From CAYZRY01 sp964481005 (lineage in GTDB: Bacteria > Bacillota_I > Bacilli_A > RF39 > UBA660), in the NCBI GenBank assembly GCA_964481005.1, contig CAYZRY010000006.1:1-48644 (forward strand): DNA of 48,644 nt. Direction: 5' to 3'. Of this stretch, positions 23,827 through 32,097 are shown piece after piece. The position numbers and the translations under genes are program-made. The notes under the pieces were generated by a model, which saw only the letters and a list, made by a program, of their open reading frames with translations, did no database searches and was not told the origin of the DNA. How positions within the stretch are numbered: the stretch's first letter is position 1; the number at the start of each line of letters is the position of its first letter.

Positions 23827-25788
23827 ATGGTAGAGTATAATTTAGCTAAGACACCAATTGTCGATATAGTTAATCAAATCATATTGTATGCTGCTCAACA
23901 TAAAGCCAGCGATATTCATATGGATCCTAGAGAAGATGCTCTAATGATTCGCATGCGTATCGATGGCGATTTGCAAAACCATTCTTTAATTCCCAAAGCA
24001 TATGAACGTAATTTAATTACCAGGGTTAAACTGGTTGCTAATATGAATATTACTGAGAATAGACTTCCTCAGGATGGTGCTATCAAGGGACGAATTGGCG
24101 GAAAAGATCTCGACATGCGTGTATCTGTACTACCTACTAATGAAGGTGAAAAAGCCGTAATTCGTATCTTGGACTTCCAAAAGGGTCTAGCTGGTATCGA
24201 TGCCTTAAATTTCCTTCCGGATAACTACGAGAAGGTTTTAAAAATGTTACAAGTACCTAATGGTATCATTCTTGTAACGGGTGCTACCGGTTCCGGTAAA
24301 TCAACTACTACCTACTCGATGCTCAAAGCTTTAAATAAAGAAGAAACAAATATTATCACGGTCGAAGATCCGATAGAGATGAATATCGAAGGAATAAATC
24401 AGGTTCAGGTTAACTCAGAAATTGGGATGACCTTTGCTGCTGCCCTTCGTTCGATTTTGCGTCAAGATCCGAATATCATTCTAATCGGAGAGATTCGCGA
24501 CTCAGAGACAGCTCAAATAGCAGTTCGTGCCTCTATTACTGGGCACTTAGTTCTATCGACTATCCATACGAACAATTCCCTATCGACTATCGAACGTCTA
24601 CTCGATATGGATGTTGAAAGATACCTACTCTCAAGTGCATTAACTGGTATCATTTCCCAGAAACTTACAAGAACACTATGTAATCATTGTAAAAAATTAA
24701 GACCTGTTACTAAATATGAGAAACATCTATTTAAAAAGGTCCTTAAGAAAAATGTCAAGTTTGTCTACGAACCAGTTGGCTGTGACAAATGTCACGGTGG
24801 TTTCTCTGGTCGTATGGCTCTTCAAGAAGTATTATATATTTCTGAAAAACTTCGTGATAAGATTGCCGATGAAAGTATCGATAAAGAAGAACTACGCGGA
24901 CTTGTCTACGATGGTTCGACCGTTACGATGCTCGAAGACTCACTGACTAAAGTTGTCGAGGGATACACAACCTTCCAAGAGATATATCGTGTTGTCGATA
25001 TCGATACTGACCTAGATAGTAGTATCAGACGTGCTATCGGTATGAAGGCTCTTGGAGATGAAGAACTTAAAGAAGAAGACATTATCGATGTCAATAAAGA
25101 AGGCGACGATATGTCGATGCCAGATAGTCTATTTAAACTTGATGATAGCGACTATATTGACGAAGAGGAAGAAGATGAAGATGAACTTGATGATGGATTA
25201 GATATCTTCGACAATACCCTTAAGACTAAATTAAATGAATTTAAACCTGAAGAGTTCAAATTCAGTGATGACGATGTCGTCGAACTAGATATGAATAACA
25301 GTATTTCTAATATAGCTGGTGGCTTTGAAGAAGAACTAGCTAGACAAGAGACATTAAATCTCGACAGTGTTGAATTTAATTATAAAGAAGTTCCTGATGA
25401 AGAAGCTCCAAAAGAAGAAACTAAAGATGAAGCTATCTACTTTAGTAACGATCCTGAATCGATGTTCCAAATTACAGCACCGATTGAGGAAGAAGAAAAA
25501 GAAGAAGATTATCTTCCTAAGAAAAAGAAGAAGACTAAAGATAAAAAAGAAGAGCTTAGTGATAAGAGTTTTAAAGCTAAACGTCAACGCATCAAGAAAA
25601 AGACTAATCGTCCTTACGAAGCCAAAGATATTATCGATGCCTTTAAAGTAGAAATGGATATCATTGATGCTTTCAAAGAAGAACTTGAAATTATCGATGC
25701 CTTTAGTGAAAAGGAAAAAACTAGTCACAAACCAAAAAAACGTAAAAAGAAAATGGACATCATCGATGCCTACAAAGAAAAAGAGTAA
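23827..25788 (+). CDS. GspE/PilB-family ATPase with long charged, repetitive C-terminal tail
   Basis: 653 aa. Residues 1-400 are a compact ComGA/GspE-type assembly ATPase: A-S-D-I-H-M-D-P near 27, Walker A G-A-T-G-S-G-K-S-T (152-160), Asp box T-V-E-D-P-I-E, Walker B I-L-I-G-E-I-R-D (218-225) and His box L-V-L-S-T-I-H-T-N. A four-Cys zinc site follows (C-N-H-C near 285 and C-D-K-C near 319). Such ATPases power pilus or pseudopilus assembly. Residues 410-653 are an extra tail: very acidic to about 560, then Lys-rich, ending in four decapeptide repeats with I-I-D-A-(F/Y). Usual ComGA proteins stop near 350-360. No platform protein or prepilin peptidase gene is in the window. Confidence 0.9.
   Translation: MVEYNLAKTPIVDIVNQIILYAAQHKASDIHMDPREDALMIRMRIDGDLQNHSLIPKAYERNLITRVKLVANMNITENRLPQDGAIKGRIGGKDLDMRVSVLPTNEGEKAVIRILDFQKGLAGIDALNFLPDNYEKVLKMLQVPNGIILVTGATGSGKSTTTYSMLKALNKEETNIITVEDPIEMNIEGINQVQVNSEIGMTFAAALRSILRQDPNIILIGEIRDSETAQIAVRASITGHLVLSTIHTNNSLSTIERLLDMDVERYLLSSALTGIISQKLTRTLCNHCKKLRPVTKYEKHLFKKVLKKNVKFVYEPVGCDKCHGGFSGRMALQEVLYISEKLRDKIADESIDKEELRGLVYDGSTVTMLEDSLTKVVEGYTTFQEIYRVVDIDTDLDSSIRRAIGMKALGDEELKEEDIIDVNKEGDDMSMPDSLFKLDDSDYIDEEEEDEDELDDGLDIFDNTLKTKLNEFKPEEFKFSDDDVVELDMNNSISNIAGGFEEELARQETLNLDSVEFNYKEVPDEEAPKEETKDEAIYFSNDPESMFQITAPIEEEEKEEDYLPKKKKKTKDKKEELSDKSFKAKRQRIKKKTNRPYEAKDIIDAFKVEMDIIDAFKEELEIIDAFSEKEKTSHKPKKRKKKMDIIDAYKEKE
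25627..25785 (+). repeat. Four decapeptide repeats encoded at the 3' end of the ATPase gene
   Basis: Codons for D-I-I-D-A-F-K-V-E-M, D-I-I-D-A-F-K-E-E-L and E-I-I-D-A-F-S-E-K-E are contiguous (25627-25716). A fourth copy, D-I-I-D-A-Y-K-E-K-E, lies at 25756-25785 after a basic spacer. DNA copies differ at synonymous sites, so the peptide is conserved more than the DNA. A related E-D-I-I-D-V appears earlier near residue 418. Confidence 0.9.
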
Positions 25789-25802
25789 CATAAGTTACTC
25801 TT
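25781..25802. terminator. Bidirectional terminator between the ATPase gene and tmk
   Basis: AAGAGTAAC - ATAA - GTTACTCTT, a 9-bp stem containing the ATPase stop codon, with T-rich flanks on both strands (TTTTATTTT on plus, TTTTTCTTTG on minus). Confidence 0.8.
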
Positions 25803-26462
25803 TTATTTTAATTTAATTACTTTCTGATAGACTTCATCACTGATTTCTTCCCTAGTTTTTATGGTGCCATCAGTAACACATGAAATTTTATCCCAAGCGT
25901 ATATTTCAGCTAATTCTAAATATCTCTTTTCAGCATTCATTAAATGTTCTGGAGATTTTTCATGAGCATCTAAACTCTCTCTGTTTTTCTTTAGTTCGCA
26001 GGCTTTTTCATATGGAATATGCAGAAAGATAGTAATATCAGCCTTCGGCAAACCAAGTAGTTCATATTCTAGTTTGTCGATAAACTTGTAAAACTCTAAG
26101 CGCTGTTGATCATTTTCATACTTACCACCTTGATGAGCAAGGTTAGATGATATATATCTATCTAAAATGTAATAATCACAATCACTAGATAGTACTTTAT
26201 CAATATTGTATTTGCGATCAGCTGCATAATATAGTGAAGCAATCATCGGATCTACTTTAGTAGCTCCTTCTTCAAAAACACTCTCACCTATCTCTGCTTT
26301 GCCAAGATATGGTCCTCCGACAATTTTACCAGTTGCACTATCATAGACAGGAAAAGAAATATAGTTGCATGTGTATCCTGCTTCTTCAAGTCTTGCTTTA
26401 AGTAATTTAGTTTGGGTCTCTTTTCCAGAACAGTCTGTTCCTTCAATAACAATTATTTTCAT
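25803..26462 (-). CDS. tmk: Thymidylate kinase
   Basis: 219 aa. P-loop E-G-T-D-C-S-G-K-E-T-Q-T near residue 7, the D-R-Y motif in Y-Y-I-L-D-R-Y-I-S-S-N that binds the nucleotide, and a C-terminal helix ending the fold. It phosphorylates dTMP to dTDP. The P-loop has Cys where most TMKs have Gly and Glu after the Lys, and the lid region is atypical, so it belongs to a divergent TMK branch. A related deoxynucleoside kinase is the main alternative. AGTAGGAG precedes the ATG. The HD-domain gene ends nine bases upstream. Confidence 0.85.
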   Translation of the reverse strand: MKIIVIEGTDCSGKETQTKLLKARLEEAGYTCNYISFPVYDSATGKIVGGPYLGKAEIGESVFEEGATKVDPMIASLYYAADRKYNIDKVLSSDCDYYILDRYISSNLAHQGGKYENDQQRLEFYKFIDKLEYELLGLPKADITIFLHIPYEKACELKKNRESLDAHEKSPEHLMNAEKRYLELAEIYAWDKISCVTDGTIKTREEISDEVYQKVIKLK

Positions 26463-26471
26463 ATTATTCTC

Positions 26472-27056
26472 CTACTTCAGTAATATTCTATCGTTTTCAT
26501 CGAATTTTATTTCTATAAATTTGCGACTAGCAAAATAGTCACAAAAATGAACGAGCAATTCATATTTACTTTCAGGGATAGGTAATTCGGTTGTCTGTTC
26601 ATATTTAGATTTATTCCAAGGACCCATATGTGATGAGATAACTTTCATTATAAGATCTACTTCTTCATCATTAAGTCCGGCATTTTCTTGATTACTTTTT
26701 ACATACTGCGCTGATAAAAGTGGATGGTCAAAAACGGTATGTTCAGCTTTTTCATTGCCACTTTTTACTCCATCATGAAGCATGAGACCAATAATCATCA
26801 AATCTTTTTCATCATCAGTAAACTTTTCACTATTAAGTGGATGATCTAAATAAGTAAAAAGTAGTGCTAAAGCAGCTTTAGTATGTCTAACCAGTCCACC
26901 CTGCCCCAAAGCATAAGCTGGATGGTACTTGCCACTTGAAGTAGCTGCTACTTCAAAAAAGTAATCTGGCAAATTTTCAATTAGATACTTAGCAGCATCT
27001 TGCAAACGATTACTTTTAATATAATTTATTTCGTCAATAAAAATTTCACTCTTCAT
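26472..27056 (-). CDS. HD-domain phosphohydrolase
   Basis: 194 aa. His ligand in G-G-L-V-R-H-T-K-A-A near residue 57, the paired H-D in G-L-M-L-H-D-G-V-K-S-G, a further His in H-T-V-F-D-H-P, and V-I-S-S-H-M-G-P-W-N near residue 146: a metal-dependent HD hydrolase. Substrates of the superfamily range from nucleotides to RNA ends, and nothing here fixes it; being next to tmk makes nucleotide metabolism a reasonable guess only. The start overlaps hemW by 11 bases and uses the GGGGG inside the hemW end as ribosome binding site. Confidence 0.85.
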   Translation of the reverse strand: MKSEIFIDEINYIKSNRLQDAAKYLIENLPDYFFEVAATSSGKYHPAYALGQGGLVRHTKAALALLFTYLDHPLNSEKFTDDEKDLMIIGLMLHDGVKSGNEKAEHTVFDHPLLSAQYVKSNQENAGLNDEEVDLIMKVISSHMGPWNKSKYEQTTELPIPESKYELLVHFCDYFASRKFIEIKFDENDRILLK

Positions 27057-28143
27057 TTAATCCCCCTACAAAGTGTTTTAATATTTGGTTTTGAATATAA
27101 AGTTTATTACTTGGTACATATATATTATCATTATTTTCAATTAATAGTCCATCTGTAATTAATTTTTTAATAGGAAATATATCATAAATATTTTCCTTGT
27201 AACGACTGGAAAATTCTTCTTTACTTATTCCATCTGTTTTTCTTAAACCTAAAATCATAAAATATTGCATGTCAATTTGTTTATCAATCACTTCACTAAA
27301 GTACTGTCTTTGGCCATTTAAATATTTATTGATACTCTTAGTACTAGTTGTTCGCTTGTTATCAATATATGATGCAGCGCCCATTCCAAAACCGTAGTAC
27401 TCTTCATTATTCCAATAGACTAAATTATGTTTAGAACGGTATCCCTCTTTGGCAAAATTACTAATTTCATAGTGTTTAAAACCAAGATTAGAAAGCCTTT
27501 CAATAATATGATAGTACATATCACTTTCAAGATCCTCATCAATTGCTTTAGTTCCTTCGATAAAAAGTTTAGTATTTTCTTCGATAATTAGAGAATAGAT
27601 TGAAACATGTTTAACATCTATCTCTTTGATAAAGGCTAAATCTTGGTCTAAGTCTTTGGTTAATTGACCACTAAAACCATACATAAAATCGACACTGATA
27701 TTATCAAAATATTTCTTAGCTAAGGTAATTTTTTCAATGACTGTTTGTTTACCTAGACCACGACCTAAAAAGTTAAAGAACTTTTCATTGATCGTTTGAA
27801 TACCAATACTGAGACGATTAATTCCATGCTTTTTAAATAGTTCTAACTTTTCAGTATTTATATCTTCGATATTTAATTCGATTGTTTTCTCTGCTTCATC
27901 AGTAAGATTGAGCAATTTTATAATACTGAATAATTTATCAAGCTGCTTTATGTTTAAAGCTGATGGTGTTCCCCCGCCGATATAGATACTTTTTATTTGA
28001 TCATTTTGATAAGTTAAAGTTATTTCTTCCTTTAGAGCATCTAAATATTTATCAACTAAATCTTCATTGTAAAAAACTTTGGGAAAGTCACAGTAAGTAC
28101 ATATTTTCATACAAAAAGGAATATGAATGTAAGCACTTCTCAT
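27046..28143 (-). CDS. hemW: HemW-like radical SAM protein
   Basis: 365 aa. Starts A-Y-I-H-I-P-F-C-M-K-I-C-T-Y-C-D-F with the radical SAM Cys11, Cys15 and Cys18 and the HemW-type Phe/Tyr/Asp. S-I-Y-I-G-G-G-T-P-S-A-L and R-L-S-I-G-I-Q-T-I are conserved HemN/HemW core motifs, and Y-E-I-S-N-F-A-K-E-G-Y-R-S-K-H-N-L-V-Y-W-N is diagnostic. HemW is thought to be a heme chaperone rather than an oxidase. AAGGAAGGTG precedes the ATG. It lies directly downstream of lepA, an arrangement common in Bacillota. Confidence 0.92.
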   Translation of the reverse strand: MRSAYIHIPFCMKICTYCDFPKVFYNEDLVDKYLDALKEEITLTYQNDQIKSIYIGGGTPSALNIKQLDKLFSIIKLLNLTDEAEKTIELNIEDINTEKLELFKKHGINRLSIGIQTINEKFFNFLGRGLGKQTVIEKITLAKKYFDNISVDFMYGFSGQLTKDLDQDLAFIKEIDVKHVSIYSLIIEENTKLFIEGTKAIDEDLESDMYYHIIERLSNLGFKHYEISNFAKEGYRSKHNLVYWNNEEYYGFGMGAASYIDNKRTTSTKSINKYLNGQRQYFSEVIDKQIDMQYFMILGLRKTDGISKEEFSSRYKENIYDIFPIKKLITDGLLIENNDNIYVPSNKLYIQNQILKHFVGGLNEE

Positions 28144-28166
28144 TTTTTCACCTTCCTTTTTTAATA

Positions 28167-29963
28167 TTATTCTTCCATACTTAGAACTGACATGAAGGCT
28201 TCTTGTGGAAGAGAGACAGTTCCAAACTGTTTCATCTTTTTCTTACCTTCTTTTTGTTTTTCAAGTAGTTTCTTCTTACGACTGACATCTCCGCCATAAC
28301 ATTTAGCAAGAACATCTTTACGCATAGCTTTAACTGTGCTTCTAGCGATGATATGACTACCTAGGGCTGCTTGGACAGGTATTTCAAACATCTGTCTAGG
28401 AATAGCTTCTTTTAAGCTCTCAACGACAGCTTTACCACGCTGATAAGAGAAATCTTTATGTACGATAGTACTTAGAGCATCGATGATATCACCATTAAGT
28501 AAAATATCCATTTTAACTAGATTACTTGGTCTATATCCAATTAATTCATAATCGAAAGATGCATAACCCTTAGTGTAGGATTTTAACTTATCAAAAAAAT
28601 CATAGACAATTTCTGAAAGTGGCAACTCATAATGAATATTTACTCTAATATCATCGATATATTCCATACTTACATAGTTACCACGTTTATTTTGACAAAG
28701 TTCCATGATTTGACCAATGTAAGTACTAGGACTAAATATACTAGTTTTTATATATGGCTCTTGGACTTCTTTTATTTTTGTTTTCTCAGGCATCTTAGCC
28801 GGAGAATCTATCATCAGCTCTGTTCCGTCAGTAAGTAGTACTTTATATATTACTGATGGAGCAGTTGTAATTAGTTCTAGATTAAATTCACGAAGTAATC
28901 TTTCTTTGATTATTTCCATATGTAGTAAACCCAGGAAACCACATCTAAAGCCAAAGCCTAGGGCTGAACTTGTCTCTGGTTCATAGGCCAGTGATGAGTC
29001 ATTTAGTTTAAGTTTAGCTAGGCTCTCACGAAGCTCTTCGAACTGCGAATTTTCAATTGGGAAAAGACCACAGTAAACCATCGGTTTCATCGGTTTATAA
29101 CCCGCTAGTGACTGTTTGGCAGGATTAGCTGCCAAAGTTATCGTATCACCGACAGCTACATTAGATATATCTTTGATACTACCAGTTAAAAATCCTACTT
29201 CCCCAGAAGATAATACTTCACGTTTTTCTTCATGTGGAGTGTTGACAAAAAGATCTATTACTTCGACTTCTTTACCGGTTGCTAGCATTTTGATTTTATC
29301 GCCCTTTTTAATTTCTCCATTAAAGACTCTAAAAGCAATTATTACTCCGCGATAAGCATCGTAGATACTATCGAAGATAAGTGCTTGAAGAGGATCTTTT
29401 TTACTGCCCTTAGGTTCCGGAATTCTAGTTACGATAGCTTCTAGTAATTCTTTGATTCCTTCCCCCGTTTTAGCACTAGTTAGAATAATTTCTTCTTCAT
29501 TAAAACCAAGACTGCGTTTTAATTCTTCTTTTACTCGCGGTACGTCAGCGTTGGGTAAATCTATTTTATTAATTACTGGAATAATAACTAAATCATTTTC
29601 TAATGCTAGAAAAAGATTAGCTAGTGTCTGAGCTTGTATTCCTTGGGCTGCATCGACAACGAGAATAGCTCCGTCACTTGAAGCAAGCGAACGGTTTACT
29701 TCATAGGAAAAATCGACATGTCCTGGAGTATCAATTAAATTTAATTCATATAAATTATTGTTGTACTCATACTTGATACATGCCGTATTAAGTTTAATGG
29801 TTATCCCACGTTCACGTTCAATATCCATACTGTCCATAAACTGTGATTTTAATTCACGAGCGGAAAGTGCTCCGGCTTCTTCTAAAATGCGATCAGCCAA
29901 AGTACTTTTTCCATGGTCAATATGGGCTATAATTGAAAAATTTCTGATGTTTTCTTGCTTCAT
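28167..29963 (-). CDS. lepA: Elongation factor 4 (LepA)
   Basis: 598 aa, standard length. GTPase: I-A-H-I-D-H-G-K-S-T-L-A-D-R, R-G-I-T-I-K, D-T-P-G-H-V-D-F, N-K-I-D-L-P. Then domain II, E-P-E-T-S-S-A-L-G-F-G-F-R-C-G-F-L-G-L-L-H-M-E-I, and the LepA-specific C-terminal domain with A-K-C-Y-G-G-D-V-S-R-K-K-K-L-L-E-K-Q-K-E-G-K-K-K-M-like text near residue 560. EF4 acts on stalled or initiating ribosomes. GGTGA precedes the ATG. It heads the lepA-hemW-HD-tmk run, which is separated from metK by a terminator. Confidence 0.97.
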   Translation of the reverse strand: MKQENIRNFSIIAHIDHGKSTLADRILEEAGALSARELKSQFMDSMDIERERGITIKLNTACIKYEYNNNLYELNLIDTPGHVDFSYEVNRSLASSDGAILVVDAAQGIQAQTLANLFLALENDLVIIPVINKIDLPNADVPRVKEELKRSLGFNEEEIILTSAKTGEGIKELLEAIVTRIPEPKGSKKDPLQALIFDSIYDAYRGVIIAFRVFNGEIKKGDKIKMLATGKEVEVIDLFVNTPHEEKREVLSSGEVGFLTGSIKDISNVAVGDTITLAANPAKQSLAGYKPMKPMVYCGLFPIENSQFEELRESLAKLKLNDSSLAYEPETSSALGFGFRCGFLGLLHMEIIKERLLREFNLELITTAPSVIYKVLLTDGTELMIDSPAKMPEKTKIKEVQEPYIKTSIFSPSTYIGQIMELCQNKRGNYVSMEYIDDIRVNIHYELPLSEIVYDFFDKLKSYTKGYASFDYELIGYRPSNLVKMDILLNGDIIDALSTIVHKDFSYQRGKAVVESLKEAIPRQMFEIPVQAALGSHIIARSTVKAMRKDVLAKCYGGDVSRKKKLLEKQKEGKKKMKQFGTVSLPQEAFMSVLSMEE

Positions 29964-29992
29964 TTAATTCACCGTTAATAGTATATCATAAA

Positions 29993-30016
29993 AAAAGAAT
30001 AATCTCTTATTCTTTT
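29993..30016 (-). terminator. Terminator after metK
   Basis: AAAAGAATAA / TTATTCTTTT stem with a 4-base loop, followed on the minus strand by TTTATG. It overlaps the metK stop codon. Confidence 0.8.
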
Positions 30017-31104
30017 ATATCTTTTTTCTCTTCCCAAGCTAGCTTTAAATCACTACGACCAAAGTGTCCATAATTGCTTACCTGGCGATAATCAAAATCG
30101 AGTAAGCCTAGTTCATCAATGATATTTTGAACTCTAAAATCAAAGTTGGAAATAACCCAGTCATATATTTTACGTTCATCTATTTTAGCTGTCCCAAATG
30201 TTTCGATAAATATAGAAAGGGGCTCTTCTTTACCAATGACGTATGATACTTCGACTTCGCATCTTTTAGCAAGACCGTGCATGACGACGTTTTTAGCAAC
30301 GTAACGAGCATAGTATGCCGCACTTCGGTCAACCTTCGATGGATCTTTACTAGATAAGCATCCACCACCAACACGTCCGGCTCCACCATAGGTATCACAG
30401 ACAATTTTACGGCCTGTTGTTCCCGAGTCTCCCCAAGGACCACCAACGATGAAGGAACCACTGTTGTTAAGGTAAATCTTGGTTGTTTCATCAATTAAGT
30501 TTTTATTGATAACTTTATCAATTATTTCTGTTTTAAGTAAATTTTCTAAACTTTCTTGATCTAGCTTTTGCTCATGCTGCGCCGAAATAACTATTGTATC
30601 AACCATTACTTTGCCATCACTTGAAGCAATTGTCACCTGCGTTTTCCCATCTGGTTTTAGACCACAAAGAGGATTACTTTTACGATAATCGGCTAATCTT
30701 TTAGCAAGTTTAGTGGCAAGGACATAAGCAAGTGGCAAATACTGCTCTGTTTCATCACATGCATAACCAAACATAATACCTTGGTCTCCAGCTTTAGTGC
30801 GACTACTTGCCACAGCCTTATTTATTTCACTAGATTGCTCTCCTACTTTAATAGCTATTTCAAAATCTTCGTTATAACCAATCTCTTTTAGAGCTTGTCT
30901 AGCTATTTTGGCATAATCTAAATTAGCTTTGGTCCTAGCTTCACCAAAAATTAATATAAAATTATCTTTGATCGAAGCTTCGACAGCCATCTTACTATTC
31001 CTATCTTGAGATAAAGCTTCAAACAAAATGCTATCACTTATATAATCACATATTTTATCTGGATGCCCTTCGGTAACTGCTTCACTTGTAAATAATCTTT
31101 TCAT
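30007..31104 (-). CDS. metK: S-adenosylmethionine synthetase
   Basis: 365 aa. F-T-S-E-A-V-T-E-G-H-P-D-K-I-C-D near the start (ATP/Mg site), F-G-E-A-R-T-K-A-N, G-D-Q-G-I-M-F-G-Y-A hexapeptide region, and K-D-P-S-K-V-D-R-S-A-A-Y-Y-A-R-Y later. It makes SAM from methionine and ATP. Slightly shorter than usual (about 390). In the P-loop-like segment G-G-G-C-L-S-S-K-D the usual Ala-Phe-Ser-Gly is changed to Cys-Leu-Ser-Ser. The only ribosome binding site (AAGGAG) lies inside the riboswitch terminator hairpin, so SAM may control both transcription and translation. Confidence 0.96.
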   Translation of the reverse strand: MKRLFTSEAVTEGHPDKICDYISDSILFEALSQDRNSKMAVEASIKDNFILIFGEARTKANLDYAKIARQALKEIGYNEDFEIAIKVGEQSSEINKAVASSRTKAGDQGIMFGYACDETEQYLPLAYVLATKLAKRLADYRKSNPLCGLKPDGKTQVTIASSDGKVMVDTIVISAQHEQKLDQESLENLLKTEIIDKVINKNLIDETTKIYLNNSGSFIVGGPWGDSGTTGRKIVCDTYGGAGRVGGGCLSSKDPSKVDRSAAYYARYVAKNVVMHGLAKRCEVEVSYVIGKEEPLSIFIETFGTAKIDERKIYDWVISNFDFRVQNIIDELGLLDFDYRQVSNYGHFGRSDLKLAWEEKKDIKE

Positions 31105-31142
31105 AAAAAAACTTCTCCTTCTTGACTATCAAGAACGAGAAG
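31105..31142 (-). terminator. SAM-controlled terminator that also masks the metK ribosome binding site
   Basis: On the minus strand CTTCTCGTTCTTGA - TAG - TCAAGAAGGAGAAG forms a long stem with one mismatch, followed by seven T and then the metK ATG. AAGGAG in the 3' arm is the only Shine-Dalgarno sequence. The 5' arm can instead pair with the upstream AGAAG at the end of the aptamer, and its TTCTTGATA is also complementary to the 5' strand of P1, giving an antiterminator. Confidence 0.85.
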
Positions 31143-31149
31143 CATTACT

Positions 31150-31232
31150 TCTTATCGCTTAGCGTTACCACCTTACAACTGCAGGTTGGTATGAGATCCC
31201 AGAGCTAAGTCTCTCCCTCATTCTTGATAAAA
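31150..31232 (-). promoter_or_regulatory. SAM-I (S-box) riboswitch aptamer upstream of metK
   Basis: The minus-strand RNA begins T-T-T-T-A-T-C-A-A-G-A and ends C-G-A-T-A-A-G-A-A-G, which pair as P1. Inside are GAGGGAGAGACTTAGCTCTGGGAT-like P2 text with ACCAACCTGC, a short AGTTGTA hairpin and AGGTGGTAACGCTAAG, in the order of the S-box. It lies between a strong promoter and a terminator ahead of metK. SAM binding should stabilise P1 and let the terminator form. Some P2 bases depart from the usual consensus. Confidence 0.85.
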
Positions 31233-31241
31233 GTCATCTTA

Positions 31242-31270
31242 ATCTTATAATTTATTTTATACTTTGTCAA
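31242..31270 (-). promoter_or_regulatory. metK promoter
   Basis: On the minus strand a perfect -35 TTGACA (31265-31270), a 17-base spacer and -10 TAAGAT (31242-31247), just upstream of the riboswitch and only 8 bases past the end of the CPBP gene. Confidence 0.8.
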
Positions 31271-31277
31271 TATTCAA

Positions 31278-32097
31278 TCAGTTACTTGACAACTCTTTTC
31301 TTTTATTCCAAAAGTACAGTGAAGTAAGTAAAATAATAATTGCTAACAAGGCTCCAAACTCTGTCAATAAATATGGAGTTATGCTGGTGTTTTTAATTAG
31401 TGGCGTTATATCATTCAAAATTGAATTATGTACAGTATGGAAAATAACTGCTGTCCAAATACTTTTTGATTTTATAAACAACCAATTTATTATTGTGTTA
31501 GCGCTCATAATTGAAATTGTAAAAAATAAAAGTGCATATAAAGCCGGTGTTGCTCCGTTGTTATAATTACCCATTATAAGAAGTGGATAATGAAAAAGTG
31601 TCCATACTACTCCAGTAATTAATGAAGCCTTCTTGAAGCTCATTTTTTTGTATAAATTATTTAATAGAAAACCACGCCAACCAATTTCTTCTCCTAAAAC
31701 CATTAAAAGTACTCCAGTTAAACCTAATGTTGGTATCATTAAAATACCCCAAGGACCAAGTTTAGTTATTTCTGTCATATTTAATTTGGCAAAACCAAAC
31801 ATTAATGCAATACCGTAGGCAATAGTTATGTATATGAGTGGTACTAGATAACTAGTTAATTGCAATTTATTATTTTTCCACTTCCAATTGAAACCGCGAA
31901 GGTTCTTTTCGTAAATGTAATTTACAATTAAACTAACAACTGCCGGAGAAAAAATTAATACTGCTGCGTATCCGATGTTTTCTTCGAGTACTCCTCCGTT
32001 AAGAATAATTAATGTATTAAAAATTACACATATCAAAAACATTAGGGATAAAAAAAGTTACAATTTTTTTCCATGTTTTATCTTTTAAAAATTTCAT
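31278..32097 (-). pseudogene. CPBP-family intramembrane protease, frameshifted near its start
   Basis: An open frame of 254 aa (from 32042) holds multiple membrane helices and the CPBP/Abi motifs: L-G-E-E-I-G-W-R-G-F-L, F-H-Y-P-L and I-F-H-T-V-H-N-S-I. Upstream, an ATG at 32097 overlaps the murE stop as ATGA and reads M-K-F-L-K-D-K-T-W-K-K-I-V-T-F before going out of frame at a run of seven T (complement of 32050-32056). With six T the two parts join as one 272-aa protein with a normal N-terminus. The shift may be a read error, a real mutation or a phase-variable tract. The shorter frame alone has no good ribosome binding site. Confidence 0.8.

Noticed and set aside
25354..25791. Long minus-strand frame opposite the tail of the secretion ATPase
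   Set aside because: It is a Phe-rich shadow of the Lys/Glu codons on the plus strand, with no ribosome binding site or family.
30180..30494. 104-codon minus-strand frame inside metK
   Set aside because: It overlaps the conserved MetK core in another frame and its composition is not protein-like.
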